Shown: positions 26,233 to 34,548 of the stretch, piece by piece
How the letters are laid out: the number at the start of each line of letters is the position of its first letter
Position numbering within the stretch: the stretch's first letter is position 1
Assembly: GCF_013155395.1 (NCBI RefSeq)
Contig: NZ_JABJWC010000029.1
Span: 1 to 46,065 of the forward strand
DNA: 46,065 nt
Direction: 5' to 3'
From: Komagataeibacter melomenusus
GTDB taxonomy: Bacteria > Pseudomonadota > Alphaproteobacteria > Acetobacterales > Acetobacteraceae
Made by a program: the position numbers and the translations under genes
The notes under the pieces: generated by a model
Seen by the model: only the letters and a program-made list of their open reading frames with translations
The model's database searches: none
Told to the model about the DNA's origin: nothing

Positions 26233-26766
26233 ATGTCGCGAGTGGGCAAATATCCCGTCGAAGTTCCGTCGGGCGTTCAGGTTTCCGTTGCTGGTGGCGT
26301 GCTGACCACGAAGGGCAAGCTCGGCGAGCTCAAGCTGCCGCTGTCCGGTCATGTCGCCGTTGATGTCGCGGATGGCAAGGTTGCGGTCAAGCCGGTTGGC
26401 ACCGAGGCCCAGGCCCGCATGATGTGGGGGACCACGCGTTCCCTGATCGCGAGCATGGTCAAGGGTGTGTCGGAAGGGTTTTCCAAGACTCTGGAAATCT
26501 CCGGCACCGGTTACCGTGCTGCGGTGCAGGGCAAGAACCTGGTCATGAACCTCGGTTATTCGCATGACATCGTCTATGCGATTCCCGAAGGCATCAAGAT
26601 CACCACCCCGCGGCCTACGGCCGTGACTGTCGAGGGGATCGACAAGCAGCGGGTTGGTCAGGTTGCGCTTGATATCCGTAGCTTCCGCAAGCCTGAGCCC
26701 TACAAGGGCAAGGGTGTCCGTTATGAAACGGAAACCATCCGTCGCAAGGAAGGCAAGAAGAAATAA
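26233..26766 (+). CDS. rplF: 50S ribosomal protein L6
   Basis: L6 lies near the sarcin-ricin loop and factor-binding site. The 177-residue protein has two similar halves. It starts [19 protein letters not shown] and ends with the signature [20 protein letters not shown] and lysines. Its stop TAA overlaps the rplR ATG by one base. Confidence 0.98.
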   Translation: MSRVGKYPVEVPSGVQVSVAGGVLTTKGKLGELKLPLSGHVAVDVADGKVAVKPVGTEAQARMMWGTTRSLIASMVKGVSEGFSKTLEISGTGYRAAVQGKNLVMNLGYSHDIVYAIPEGIKITTPRPTAVTVEGIDKQRVGQVALDIRSFRKPEPYKGKGVRYETETIRRKEGKKK

Positions 26767-27128
26767 TGAGCACGCAGAAGGATCTGCGGGAGCGGCGGCG
26801 CCAGCGTCTCCGTTTCCAGCTTCGCCTCAAGAGTGGTGGCCGTCCGCGTCTGTCGGTGTTCCGTTCGGGCAAGAATATCTACGCGCAGGTGATCGACGAT
26901 GCAGCTGGCCGCACGCTGGCCGCAGCTTCGACCCTCGACAAGGACCTGCGTGCCACCCTCAAGGGTGGTACGGACGTGAAGGCAGCCGGTGCGGTCGGCA
27001 AGCTTCTTGCCGAGCGCGCGGTGGCTGCTGGTGTGTCGAAGGTCGTTTTCGACCGCGGCTCGTATCTGTATCATGGGCGTATCAAGGCCCTGGCGGAGGC
27101 TGCCCGTGAGGGCGGTCTCTCGTTCTGA
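26766..27128 (+). CDS. rplR: 50S ribosomal protein L18
   Basis: L18 binds 5S rRNA with L5. The 120-residue protein has the basic N-terminal arm ([19 protein letters not shown]) and the conserved [18 protein letters not shown] and [20 protein letters not shown] segments. It is one base overlapped with rplF. Confidence 0.97.
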   Translation: MSTQKDLRERRRQRLRFQLRLKSGGRPRLSVFRSGKNIYAQVIDDAAGRTLAAASTLDKDLRATLKGGTDVKAAGAVGKLLAERAVAAGVSKVVFDRGSYLYHGRIKALAEAAREGGLSF

Positions 27129-27145
27129 CGAAAGGGTCACGCATA

Positions 27146-27724
27146 ATGGCACGTGAACCGAGAGAAGGCGGCCGGGGTGGTCGCGATCGTGACCGCGAAG
27201 GCGACGATCTGGTCGACAAGCTGGTTACGATCAATCGTGTTGCCAAGGTTGTAAAGGGCGGTCGCCGCTTTGCATTCGCGGCACTGGTTGTTGTTGGTGA
27301 CCAGAAGGGTCGCGTAGGGTTCGGCGCGGGCAAGGCCCGTGAGGTTCCCGAGGCGATCCGCAAGGCAACCGACCGCGCCAAGCGGACGATGATCCGCGTT
27401 CCGATGAAGGAAGGTCGTACGCTGCATCACGATGTGGCCGGTCACTTCGGGGCGGGCAAGGTTGTCCTGCGTTCTGCTGATGCAGGCACGGGCATCATTG
27501 CCGGTGGTCCGATGCGCGCCGTGTTCGAGAGCCTAGGCATCAATGACGTGGTGGCCAAGTCGCTCGGCACCCGCAACCCGCACAACATGGTCAAGGCGAC
27601 GTTCGCCGCGCTGGAGCGTTGCGCCAGCCCGCGTTCGGTTGCCAACCGCCGTGGCAAGAAGGTTTCGGACATCCTGGGGCGCCGCGAGGCTGCGGTAGCG
27701 ACGGAGGCTGCGGCCGATGTCTGA
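27146..27724 (+). CDS. rpsE: 30S ribosomal protein S5
   Basis: S5 helps form the mRNA entry and affects accuracy. The 192-residue protein has the alphaproteobacterial Arg/Gly/Asp-rich N-terminus ([19 protein letters not shown]). It then has the dsRNA-binding fold ([18 protein letters not shown]) and the [14 protein letters not shown] helix. Its 3' end overlaps rpmD by 8 bases. Confidence 0.98.
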   Translation: MAREPREGGRGGRDRDREGDDLVDKLVTINRVAKVVKGGRRFAFAALVVVGDQKGRVGFGAGKAREVPEAIRKATDRAKRTMIRVPMKEGRTLHHDVAGHFGAGKVVLRSADAGTGIIAGGPMRAVFESLGINDVVAKSLGTRNPHNMVKATFAALERCASPRSVANRRGKKVSDILGRREAAVATEAAADV

Positions 27725-27905
27725 TACCAAGGCAACCATTCGCGTTACCCAGGTGCATTCTGGCAATGGCCAGAAGCCGGGCCAGCAGGCTACGCTGGTG
27801 GGCCTGGGCCTGAACAAGATCGGTCGTACCCGCGAGCTGGAGGATACCCCTTCGGTTCGTGGCATGATCCGCAAGGTGTCCCACCTGATCAAGGTGGAGG
27901 ATTGA
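27717..27905 (+). CDS. rpmD: 50S ribosomal protein L30
   Basis: L30 is a small 23S rRNA-binding protein of the 50S subunit. The 62-residue protein matches the family pattern with [20 protein letters not shown] and the [16 protein letters not shown] ending. The ATG lies inside the end of rpsE, implying translational coupling. rplO follows its stop after one base. Confidence 0.97.
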   Translation: MSDTKATIRVTQVHSGNGQKPGQQATLVGLGLNKIGRTRELEDTPSVRGMIRKVSHLIKVED

Positions 27906-27906
27906 G

Positions 27907-28395
27907 ATGAACCTGAACGAACTTCGTGACAACGAGGGCGCACGCTATCGCAAGAAGCGCCTTGGTCGCGGCATCGGCTCTGGCAAGGGCAAGACGTCGG
28001 GCAAGGGTGTGAAGGGCCAGAAGGCACGCTCCGGTGTGTCGCTGAACGGTTTTGAAGGCGGTCAGCTGCCCATCTACCGTCGTCTGCCCAAGCGCGGCTT
28101 CAAGAACATCTTCCGCAAGGACTATGCGGTGGTGAACCTGGGCGTGCTCGACAAGGCGATTGCTGCTGGCAAGATCGATGCCAAGGCCGTGGTGACGGAA
28201 GAGATCCTGACCAAGGCCGGTCTGGCCGGCTCAGGCCGCTTTGACGGCATCCGCCTGCTTGCCGATGGTGCGCTGAACCATGCCGTGACCATTGAAGTGT
28301 CCGGCGCTTCGGCCGGTGCCATTGCCGCAGTTGAAAAGGCTGGCGGCAAGGTGCAGGTCAAGGTCCAGAAGCAGCAGGCTCCTGCCGCCGAATGA
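27907..28395 (+). CDS. rplO: 50S ribosomal protein L15
   Basis: L15 is a late-assembly core 50S protein. The 162-residue protein has the glycine/lysine-rich arm [20 protein letters not shown] (about residues 20-40), the [18 protein letters not shown] segment and the C-terminal L18e-like domain ending in a short Gln/Ala tail. The last r-protein gene before secY. Confidence 0.98.
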   Translation: MNLNELRDNEGARYRKKRLGRGIGSGKGKTSGKGVKGQKARSGVSLNGFEGGQLPIYRRLPKRGFKNIFRKDYAVVNLGVLDKAIAAGKIDAKAVVTEEILTKAGLAGSGRFDGIRLLADGALNHAVTIEVSGASAGAIAAVEKAGGKVQVKVQKQQAPAAE

Positions 28396-28437
28396 CCGGC
28401 TGGGGGCACAGGCACGTTCTGTACCCGAAGCATGATA

Positions 28438-28497
28438 AAAGCGATGCTGCTTGCACTCGGCGGGCGCATCGCTTTATTACTTTCTGCGGTTTTTTTT
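28438..28497 (+). terminator. hairpin plus T8 between rplO and secY (possible attenuator)
   Basis: AAAGCGATGC (28438-28447) pairs perfectly with GCATCGCTTT (28466-28475). A run of eight T (28490-28497) lies 14 bases further on. The gap between stem and T-run makes it a poor classical terminator. It could be a partial attenuator that lowers secY-adk relative to the ribosomal genes. No separate secY promoter was recognised in the 158-base spacer. Confidence 0.45.
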
Positions 28498-28553
28498 ATC
28501 ATGACAGCGTCCCGTTTTCGGCGGTGGCGCTGTTCTTGTGAAAGGATGGGCGC

Positions 28554-29903
28554 ATGGCCTCCGCGGCCGAACAGTTGGCTGCCAATCTGAATTTCAGCTC
28601 CTTCGCCAACGCGACGGAACTGAAGAAGCGTATCTGGTTTACCCTCGGTGCGCTGATCGTTTACCGGATTGGCACCTATATCCCCGTCCCTGGCGTCGAT
28701 GCGACGGTGATGGGGCAGCTTCTGGCCCGGCATCAGGGCGGTATCCTGGGTATGTTCGATATGTTCACGGGTGGTGCGCTGGGGCGCATGACCGTGTTCG
28801 CACTCAACATCATGCCCTATATCAGTGCCTCGATCATCGTGCAGCTCATGTCGGCGGCCATTCCCTCCCTTGAAGCCCTGAAGAAGGAAGGCGAGGGTGG
28901 GCGGCGCAAGCTGAATGAATATACCCGCTACCTGACCGTGGTCATTGCGCTGTTCCAGGCCTACGGCATCGCCATCGGGCTGGAGAACATGCATACGGAG
29001 GCAGGCTCGGCCGTTGTCTCGCCGGGGCTGTTCTTCATTGTCTCGTGCGTGCTGACGCTGGTGGGCGGCACCATGTTCCTGATGTGGCTGGGCGAGCAGA
29101 TAACGTCGCGGGGGGTTGGTAACGGCATCTCGCTGATCATCTTCGCGGGTATCGTGGCAAACCTGCCCAATGCGCTCGCAAGCCTGTTCCAGCTTGGCTA
29201 TACCGGCGCGCTCTCGCCGTTCTTCGTGCTGGTCTTCCTGGTGCTGGCGGCGGTGACCATTGCGTTCATCGTGTTCATGGAACTGGCACAGCGGCGCGTG
29301 GTGATCCAGTACCCCAAGCGGCAGGTCGGCCAGCGCATGTTTGGCGGTGACTCGACGCACATGCCGCTGAAGGTGAATACCGCGGGTTCGATTCCGCCGA
29401 TCTTCGCCTCATCGGTGCTGCTGATTCCCGTGACCATCGCGGGGTTCGTCAACAACAGCTCGATGCCGGGCTGGCTGTCCTTCCTGGGGCAGTCGCTGGG
29501 GCAGGGGCAGCCGCTCTACATGCTGTTCTACGCGGCGATGATCGTGTTCTTCTCGTATTTCTATGCGGCGGTGACGTTCAACCCGCAGGAGACGGCGGAA
29601 AACCTGCGCAAGCAGGGCGGCTTCGTGCCTGGTATCCGGCCTGGCGCCAACACGGCGGCCTTCTTCGACCGGATCCTGACGCGCATCACGACCATTGGCG
29701 CGCTCTATCTTGTCGCTGTCTGCCTGTTGCCGCAGATCCTGATCAGCCATTACAACGTGCCGTTCTATTTTGGTGGTACGAGTCTGATCATTATCGTGAC
29801 CGTGACGATCGATACGGTGACGCAGGTGCAGTCGCATCTGGTGGCACACCAGTATCAGGGCCTCATGCGTCGCGGACGGGGCCGAAAGGGCAAAATGCGG
29901 TGA
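28554..29903 (+). CDS. secY: preprotein translocase subunit SecY
   Basis: SecY is the channel of the Sec translocon in the inner membrane. It has 449 residues with about ten hydrophobic segments. IWFTLGALIVYRIGTYIPVPG marks TM1 (in part: YRIGTYIPVPG), IMPYISASIIVQLM is the TM2b region, and the cytoplasmic loop with KQGGFVPGIRPG is diagnostic. The C-terminus ends in a basic tail. GTGA overlap with adk indicates coupling. secE, its partner, is not in this window. Confidence 0.98.
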   Translation: MASAAEQLAANLNFSSFANATELKKRIWFTLGALIVYRIGTYIPVPGVDATVMGQLLARHQGGILGMFDMFTGGALGRMTVFALNIMPYISASIIVQLMSAAIPSLEALKKEGEGGRRKLNEYTRYLTVVIALFQAYGIAIGLENMHTEAGSAVVSPGLFFIVSCVLTLVGGTMFLMWLGEQITSRGVGNGISLIIFAGIVANLPNALASLFQLGYTGALSPFFVLVFLVLAAVTIAFIVFMELAQRRVVIQYPKRQVGQRMFGGDSTHMPLKVNTAGSIPPIFASSVLLIPVTIAGFVNNSSMPGWLSFLGQSLGQGQPLYMLFYAAMIVFFSYFYAAVTFNPQETAENLRKQGGFVPGIRPGANTAAFFDRILTRITTIGALYLVAVCLLPQILISHYNVPFYFGGTSLIIIVTVTIDTVTQVQSHLVAHQYQGLMRRGRGRKGKMR

Positions 29904-30559
29904 ATATCATTTTTCTCGGGCCGCCGGGTGCCGGAAAAGGCACCCAGTCGAAGCGGCTGGAAGAACGCTACGGAATCGCCCAGATTTCAACGGGCGACAT
30001 GCTGCGGGCCGAAGTCGCGACCGGCAGCCCGCTCGGGCAGAAGGTCAAGGCGGTCATGGCGAACGGGCAGCTTGTGTCCGATGACCTGATCATTGCCATG
30101 ATTGAAAACCGCATCCGCCAGCCGGACTGCGCCAAGGGGTTCATCCTTGATGGATTCCCGCGCACGCGGGCCCAGGCGGAAGCGCTTGACGCCATGCTGG
30201 CCCGCAGCGGGCAGCACATCGATGCGGTGCTGCTGCTTGACGTGGACGAGGATGCCCTGGCCGACCGGATCGCGGGCCGTTACACCTGCGCCAAGTGTGG
30301 CGCGGGCTATAACGACGTGTCCAAGCGGCCGAAGGTGGAAGGTACATGCGATGTGTGTGGTGGCCACGAGTTCATCCGCCGCGAGGATGACCGGCGTGAC
30401 ACCGTGGCCGCGCGCCTGAAAACCTACCGGGAACTGACCGCGCCGATCCTGCCTTATTACGAGGCGGAAACGCGGCTGTACCGTGTGGATGGCATGGCCG
30501 ATATCGATGACGTGACGAAGCAGGTCTTCGGGATTATCGATCGTATCACTAAAAAGTGA
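29900..30559 (+). CDS. adk: adenylate kinase
   Basis: Adenylate kinase interconverts ATP + AMP and 2 ADP and keeps the adenylate pool balanced in the cytoplasm. The 219-residue long form starts at GTG (29900), overlapping the secY stop. The P-loop GPPGAGKGT is at residues 7-15 and DGFPRT at 84-89. A zinc-type LID domain has C130, C133, C150 and C153 (CAKC...CDVC), as in many Gram-positives and some alphaproteobacteria rather than E. coli. No ATG gives a complete P-loop, so the GTG start is firm. Confidence 0.98.
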   Translation: MNIIFLGPPGAGKGTQSKRLEERYGIAQISTGDMLRAEVATGSPLGQKVKAVMANGQLVSDDLIIAMIENRIRQPDCAKGFILDGFPRTRAQAEALDAMLARSGQHIDAVLLLDVDEDALADRIAGRYTCAKCGAGYNDVSKRPKVEGTCDVCGGHEFIRREDDRRDTVAARLKTYRELTAPILPYYEAETRLYRVDGMADIDDVTKQVFGIIDRITKK

Positions 30560-30569
30560 TGCGAAATAA

Positions 30570-30607
30570 TTGACTCAATGGGGGGCAGCAGTATATTGCG
30601 CGCCCTC
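30570..30607 (+). promoter_or_regulatory. strong promoter of the rpsM-rpsK-rpoA-rplQ operon
   Basis: TTGACT (30570-30575), a 16-base spacer and TATATT (30592-30597), five of six matches to each sigma70 hexamer, lie just after the adk stop. GCGCGCCCTC follows the -10 directly. The start point should be near 30603-30606, giving a leader of about 190 bases. The GC-rich discriminator is the type that makes ribosomal promoters sensitive to ppGpp, which is an inference here. Confidence 0.78.
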
Positions 30608-30792
30608 AAGGTATGAGCGTCGTGTGAGTCGTCCATGAGGGGCGGCTCGTAGGGCCAGAATGTATGATGATGGGGTTGGCCGGTCGTAAACCGGTATGTT
30701 CACGATGCTCCCGCCACACAGGGCGGGTGGTGTGACGCAGCCCTGCCTGATAGTTAGTGCCCTGAATCAGGGGCGGACGAGGAGTAAGTGGC
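30607..30792 (+). promoter_or_regulatory. leader of the rpsM operon
   Basis: This is about 185 bases of untranslated leader between the promoter and rpsM, with no open frame of note. It includes a CCCGCC/GGCGGG hairpin (around 30709-30726) and a CCCTG-AAT-CAGGG stem shortly before the GAGGAG ribosome site. In E. coli the alpha-operon leader is controlled by S4, but rpsD is absent from this operon, so the regulator, if any, is unknown. Confidence 0.4.
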
Positions 30793-31170
30793 GTGGCACG
30801 TATTGCCGGCGTGAACATCCCTAGCAACAAGCGGGTCACAATTGGCCTTCGTTATATCTATGGTATCGGGGCCACCAAGGCCCAGGCGATCTGCGACAAG
30901 CTGGAAATCCCGGCTGAGCGGCGCGTCAACGAACTGTCTGACGACGAGATCGGCAAGATCCGTGAACTGATCGACAGCGATTACCGCGTTGAAGGTGACC
31001 TTCGCCGTGAAGTGGCGATGAACATCAAGCGCCTGATGGACCTGGGCTGCTACCGTGGCCTGCGCCACCGTCGTGGCCTGCCTGTCCATGGTCAGCGGAC
31101 TCATACCAACGCCCGTACCCGCAAGGGTAAGGCCGTGGCGATTGCGGGCAAGAAGAAGGCGACCCGCTAA
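30793..31170 (+). CDS. rpsM: 30S ribosomal protein S13
   Basis: S13 forms the intersubunit bridges and contacts the P-site tRNA. The 125-residue protein starts at GTG (30793, after GAGGAG) and reads [19 protein letters not shown]. The C-terminal arm contains [19 protein letters not shown] and a basic end. GTG is the only start giving the conserved N-terminus. Confidence 0.98.
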   Translation: MARIAGVNIPSNKRVTIGLRYIYGIGATKAQAICDKLEIPAERRVNELSDDEIGKIRELIDSDYRVEGDLRREVAMNIKRLMDLGCYRGLRHRRGLPVHGQRTHTNARTRKGKAVAIAGKKKATR

Positions 31171-31191
31171 TCAGCGGATTGCCTGGTATGA

Positions 31192-31219
31192 GTGCATGGA
31201 GCCTGCGGGTTCCGTGCAC
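31192..31219 (+). other. 11-pair hairpin between rpsM and rpsK
   Basis: GTGCATGGAGC (31192-31202) pairs with GTTCCGTGCAC (31209-31219) with two G-U pairs and loop CTGCGG. It occupies the middle of the 77-base spacer. No U-tract follows, so processing or binding by a ribosomal protein is more likely than termination. The role is unknown. Confidence 0.5.
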
Positions 31220-31247
31220 CGTTTGAACTGACAGGATCGAGAAAATT

Positions 31248-31640
31248 ATGGCGAAAGCTGCGGCTCCGCGTATTCGTAAGAAAGAGCGGAAAAACATCAT
31301 TTCCGGTGTGGCGCATGTGCTGTCCACCTTCAACAACACCATGATCACCATCTCGGATGCGCAGGGCAATGCGATTGCCTGGTCTTCCGCTGGTGCCCAG
31401 GGTTTCAAGGGCTCGCGCAAGTCCACGCCGTATGCGGCGCAGGTTGCCGCCGAGGATGCAGGCCGCAAGGCCCGCGAGCACGGCATGGAAACGCTGGAGA
31501 TCGAGGTTTCCGGTCCGGGTTCGGGGCGTGAGAGCGCCCTGCGCGCGCTGCAGGCTGTCGGCTTCTCGATCACGGCCATCCGTGACATGACGCCGGTGCC
31601 GCATAACGGCTGCCGCCCCCGCAAGCGCCGTCGCGTCTGA
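31248..31640 (+). CDS. rpsK: 30S ribosomal protein S11
   Basis: S11 lies on the 30S platform at the mRNA exit. The 130-residue protein carries the diagnostic [20 protein letters not shown] and [14 protein letters not shown] segments. It ends with [18 protein letters not shown]. Confidence 0.98.
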   Translation: MAKAAAPRIRKKERKNIISGVAHVLSTFNNTMITISDAQGNAIAWSSAGAQGFKGSRKSTPYAAQVAAEDAGRKAREHGMETLEIEVSGPGSGRESALRALQAVGFSITAIRDMTPVPHNGCRPRKRRRV

Positions 31641-31662
31641 TACGCCGTCTGCCTTAGTCGTA

Positions 31663-31739
31663 TTCCCCCGCATGCGGGGGAAGATTGTCATTCCGGTATC
31701 CTGCCACAGGGTACCATCTGCCACTCTCGGGTGGCAGAT
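31663..31739 (+). promoter_or_regulatory. three consecutive hairpins in the rpsK-rpoA spacer
   Basis: The first is a perfect 20-base palindrome (31663-31682) with arms TTCCCCCG and CGGGGGAA. The second pairs GGTATCCT (31695-31702) with AGGGTACC (31708-31715), with one U-G. The third pairs ATCTGCCAC (31716-31724) with GTGGCAGAT (31731-31739) and ends 7 bases before the GAAAGG ribosome site of rpoA. CTGCCAC occurs twice (31701-31707, 31718-31724), and either copy can pair with GTGGCAG (31731-31737). Alternative folds are therefore possible. No terminator tail is seen. Confidence 0.6.
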
Positions 31740-31760
31740 CAGTCTTGAAAGGCCATTACC

Positions 31761-32780
31761 TTGGTCCTCCAGAAAAACTGGCAATCCCTGATCAAGCCGG
31801 AAAAGCTGGAAGTCGAACCGGGGGCGGAACCTTCACGCATTGCTACCGTCGTAGCCGAGCCGCTGGAACGCGGGTTTGGCATGACGCTGGGCAACGCGAT
31901 CCGTCGGGTTCTGCTGTCGTCCCTGCAGGGGGCTGCGGTTACGGCAATCCAGATTGACGGCGTGCTGCATGAATTCTCGTCGGTGGCGGGTGTTCGTGAA
32001 GACGTGACCGACATCGTGCTGAACATCAAGCAGCTCGCGCTGCGCATGCATGGCGAAGGCCCCAAGCGCATGGTGCTGACGGCCACCGGCCCCGGCGAAG
32101 TGCGTGCCGGCCAGATCCAGACCGGGCATGACATTGAAGTCATGAACCCCGATCTCGTGATCTGCACCCTTGATGAAGGGGTGAAGTTCGGGATGGAGTT
32201 CACCGTGAACATGGGCAAGGGCTATGTTCCGGCAGCGGCCAACCGCCCGGAAGATGCGCCGATCGGCCTGATCCCGGTTGATGCCATCTACTCCCCGGTC
32301 CGTCGCGTGTCGTACAAGGTGGAGCAGACCCGCGTGGGTCAGGTCACCGATTATGACCGCCTGCTGCTGACGGTGGAAACCAACGGCGCGGTGACACCGG
32401 AAGATGCCGTGGCCCTGGCCGCGCGTATCCTGCAAGATCAGCTCCAGCTGTTCATCAACTTCGATGAGCCGCGCACGGTGCGTACGGAAGAGCCGCAGGA
32501 TGACCTGCCGTTCAACCGCAACCTGCTGCGCAAGGTTGATGAGCTTGAGCTGTCGGTCCGCAGTGCGAACTGCCTGAAGAACGACAACATCGTCTATATC
32601 GGTGATCTGGTTCAGAAGACCGAGCAGGAGATGCTGCGTACCCCGAACTTCGGCCGCAAGTCGCTCAATGAGATCAAGGAAGTCCTGACCGCCATGGGGC
32701 TTTCACTGGGTATGAATGTGCCGGCATGGCCGCCGGAAAATATCGAAGATCTGGCCAAGAGGCTCGACGAGCCGTTCTGA
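31761..32780 (+). CDS. rpoA: DNA-directed RNA polymerase subunit alpha
   Basis: Alpha forms the dimer that scaffolds RNA polymerase assembly, and its C-terminal domain contacts UP elements and activators. The 339-residue protein starts at TTG (31761) and reads [19 protein letters not shown] lies about 8 bases upstream, and no ATG gives the full N-terminus. The alphaNTD has [20 protein letters not shown] (about residues 34-53). The alphaCTD is from about 255, with SVRSANCL including the arginine that touches DNA, and [12 protein letters not shown]. The TTG start beneath strong hairpins suggests control of alpha translation. Confidence 0.98.
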   Translation: MVLQKNWQSLIKPEKLEVEPGAEPSRIATVVAEPLERGFGMTLGNAIRRVLLSSLQGAAVTAIQIDGVLHEFSSVAGVREDVTDIVLNIKQLALRMHGEGPKRMVLTATGPGEVRAGQIQTGHDIEVMNPDLVICTLDEGVKFGMEFTVNMGKGYVPAAANRPEDAPIGLIPVDAIYSPVRRVSYKVEQTRVGQVTDYDRLLLTVETNGAVTPEDAVALAARILQDQLQLFINFDEPRTVRTEEPQDDLPFNRNLLRKVDELELSVRSANCLKNDNIVYIGDLVQKTEQEMLRTPNFGRKSLNEIKEVLTAMGLSLGMNVPAWPPENIEDLAKRLDEPF

Positions 32781-32813
32781 TCCTCCGAACCGGATAAAAC
32801 AGGAAATTACATC

Positions 32814-33239
32814 ATGCGTCACGGTGTTGCCGGCCGTAAGCTCGGCGTTACCTCGTCCCATCGACAGGCCATGTTTCGCAACATGGCTGTCGCCCTGATC
32901 AAGCACGAACAGATCACCACCACGCTGCCCAAGGCGAAGGAACTCCGCCCGGTTGTGGAAAAGCTGATCACCCTTGGCAAGCGCGGCGATCTGCATGCCC
33001 GCCGCCAGGCTTTCGCCCAGCTGCGTGACGACAAGATCGTGTCCAAGCTGTTTGCTGCCGTGGCTGACCGCTACAAGGCGCGCTCGGGTGGTTACACCCG
33101 CGTGCTGCGTGCGGGCATGCGCCATGGCGATGCGGCTGACATGGCCGTGATCGAACTGGTTGACCGCGATGTGTCGGCCAAGGGCCAGGACAGCGGTCCG
33201 CGCCCCGAGGCCGCCACGGAAGAAAACCTGGCAGCCTGA
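32814..33239 (+). CDS. rplQ: 50S ribosomal protein L17
   Basis: L17 lies near the tunnel exit. The 141-residue protein starts [20 protein letters not shown], the conserved N-terminus, and includes [20 protein letters not shown]. The polar Glu/Ala tail is alphaproteobacterial in style. It is the last gene of the core cluster, 23 bases before a terminator stem. Confidence 0.98.
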   Translation: MRHGVAGRKLGVTSSHRQAMFRNMAVALIKHEQITTTLPKAKELRPVVEKLITLGKRGDLHARRQAFAQLRDDKIVSKLFAAVADRYKARSGGYTRVLRAGMRHGDAADMAVIELVDRDVSAKGQDSGPRPEAATEENLAA

Positions 33240-33258
33240 GGAACCCTGTTCCTTCAAG

Positions 33259-33286
33259 AAAGCCCGGCTTTATGCCGGGTTTTTTT
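33259..33286 (+). terminator. intrinsic terminator after rplQ
   Basis: CCCGGC (33263-33268) and GCCGGG (33274-33279) form a stem with loop TTTAT, extended by A/T pairs and followed by seven T (33280-33286). It is a textbook Rho-independent terminator closing the alpha operon. Confidence 0.93.
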
Positions 33287-33504
33287 GTGTCGCGGGCCTA
33301 ATTGATCTTTTTCATCGTTATATAGATATACAGGCAGGATTTCGTACATTACTGATTAATACACTTGGCTTGTGTTCAAAAGGCATCGCGCTCTGTCGTC
33401 TGGCCTGAAGGCAGGCGATGCGTGGCATCTTTTATCAATCGGGTGTTTTCAAAAAATCTCTTACCCGCAGGATTTGGCCTGCGTGGCAGGATGGGGCGTA
33501 AGAC
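33287..33504 (+). promoter_or_regulatory. AT-rich upstream region of the ABC importer operon
   Basis: This 218-base region has no convincing gene. Bases 33300-33365 are distinctly AT-rich against the GC-rich surroundings, with TTGATC (33302) and a TATATAGATATA stretch (33319-33330) that may hold a promoter, though spacing between recognisable hexamers is not ideal. I recognised no riboswitch. Confidence 0.35.
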
Positions 33505-34548
33505 ATGGCAGCAAGGGTTTGGGGGCATCTGTTACGGCGCGGGCTTTACGCCATGGCCAGCGTGATGATGCTGTGCGGCACGGCGCAGGCGGCTGCCGTG
33601 CGGGTGGGCTATATTCCCGTCATCGGTTCGGCGCCGCTTTTTGTCATGCAGGGCACGAACTGGGGGCATGATGCGGGCGTGGAGTTGCAGCTTGTGCGCT
33701 TCCAGTCCGGGCCGCAGGCCATACAGGCGCTGATATCGGGCAAGATCGATGCCTATGTGGCGGGCGTGCTGCCGCTGTTGCAGGCCCGTGCGCATGGCGC
33801 GGATGTCAAGGTGGTGGCCAGTGCGGCGACGGAGGAGCTTGAGGTCGTCGCACGCGGGGATCTGGCAACGGGCCTGCCCGAGCAGCCTGCAACACTGGCC
33901 CCCGATGCGCTGCGCCAGCGCCTGGCCGATTTTACCAGCAGGGATGGCCACAAGCCCAAGATTGCCGCCCAGCCCCTGGGCTCGGTGCCGGACACGCTGC
34001 TGCGTTACTGGCTGAAGGCAGGCAACGGGCTCGACCCGGCGCAGGTGGCCGATATCGTGGGCATTGATATCGATGCCGCCCAGCAGGCCTTTCTGGCAGG
34101 CGCGGTGGATGGCGCGATCCTGCGCGAACCGGCATTGACCATCATCCGCCACCGTCTGCCCGCAACACGGGTGCTGGCCTCGGGTCATGACCTCATGCCC
34201 GGCCAGCCGGGATCGGTGCTGGCCATTGTCAATGAAAACGCGCCTGACCGGGCGGCGTGGAAAAACGCGTTTGTCAGCGCTTTCGTCAAGGCCACGCAAC
34301 TTCTGGCAACCGACCCCGAGCAGGCGGCGCCTTACGTGCAGCAAGCACTTGGCGGTGGCATGCTGCCCACGGCGATCATCATCGAGGCGCTGAAGGCTTC
34401 GGCGGGTGGTTATGTGTCCGATCCCGAGCGGATCGTGGCGGCCGTGGGCAAGTTGCAGGATTTCGAGGTTGAGAGCGGCCTGCTGCGCAAGGCCGAGCCG
34501 GTGGCCGACCTGTTTGACCTCGAGACCTACCGGCAGGTCCGGCCATGA
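33505..34548 (+). CDS. ABC transporter substrate-binding protein (SsuA/TauA/NMT1-like)
   Basis: This periplasmic binding protein of 347 residues belongs to the nitrate/sulfonate/taurine/thiamine-precursor family. A signal peptide (basic start, hydrophobic 13-25) ends with AQA, with cleavage after about residue 29. The mature protein opens VRVGYIPVIGSAPLFV. It then has the FQSGPQAIQALISGKIDAYV lobe, a motif typical for SsuA/TauA relatives, and G-A-V-D-G-A-I-L-R-E-P, the common hinge region. The ligand cannot be told from the sequence. The operon lacks a monooxygenase (SsuD) or flavin reductase. The stop overlaps the permease start (ATGA). Confidence 0.85.
   Translation: MAARVWGHLLRRGLYAMASVMMLCGTAQAAAVRVGYIPVIGSAPLFVMQGTNWGHDAGVELQLVRFQSGPQAIQALISGKIDAYVAGVLPLLQARAHGADVKVVASAATEELEVVARGDLATGLPEQPATLAPDALRQRLADFTSRDGHKPKIAAQPLGSVPDTLLRYWLKAGNGLDPAQVADIVGIDIDAAQQAFLAGAVDGAILREPALTIIRHRLPATRVLASGHDLMPGQPGSVLAIVNENAPDRAAWKNAFVSAFVKATQLLATDPEQAAPYVQQALGGGMLPTAIIIEALKASAGGYVSDPERIVAAVGKLQDFEVESGLLRKAEPVADLFDLETYRQVRP

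Noticed and set aside
33365-33671. Short plus-strand frames upstream of the ABC operon
   Set aside because: They overlap the signal peptide region of the binding protein in other frames and have no recognisable features.
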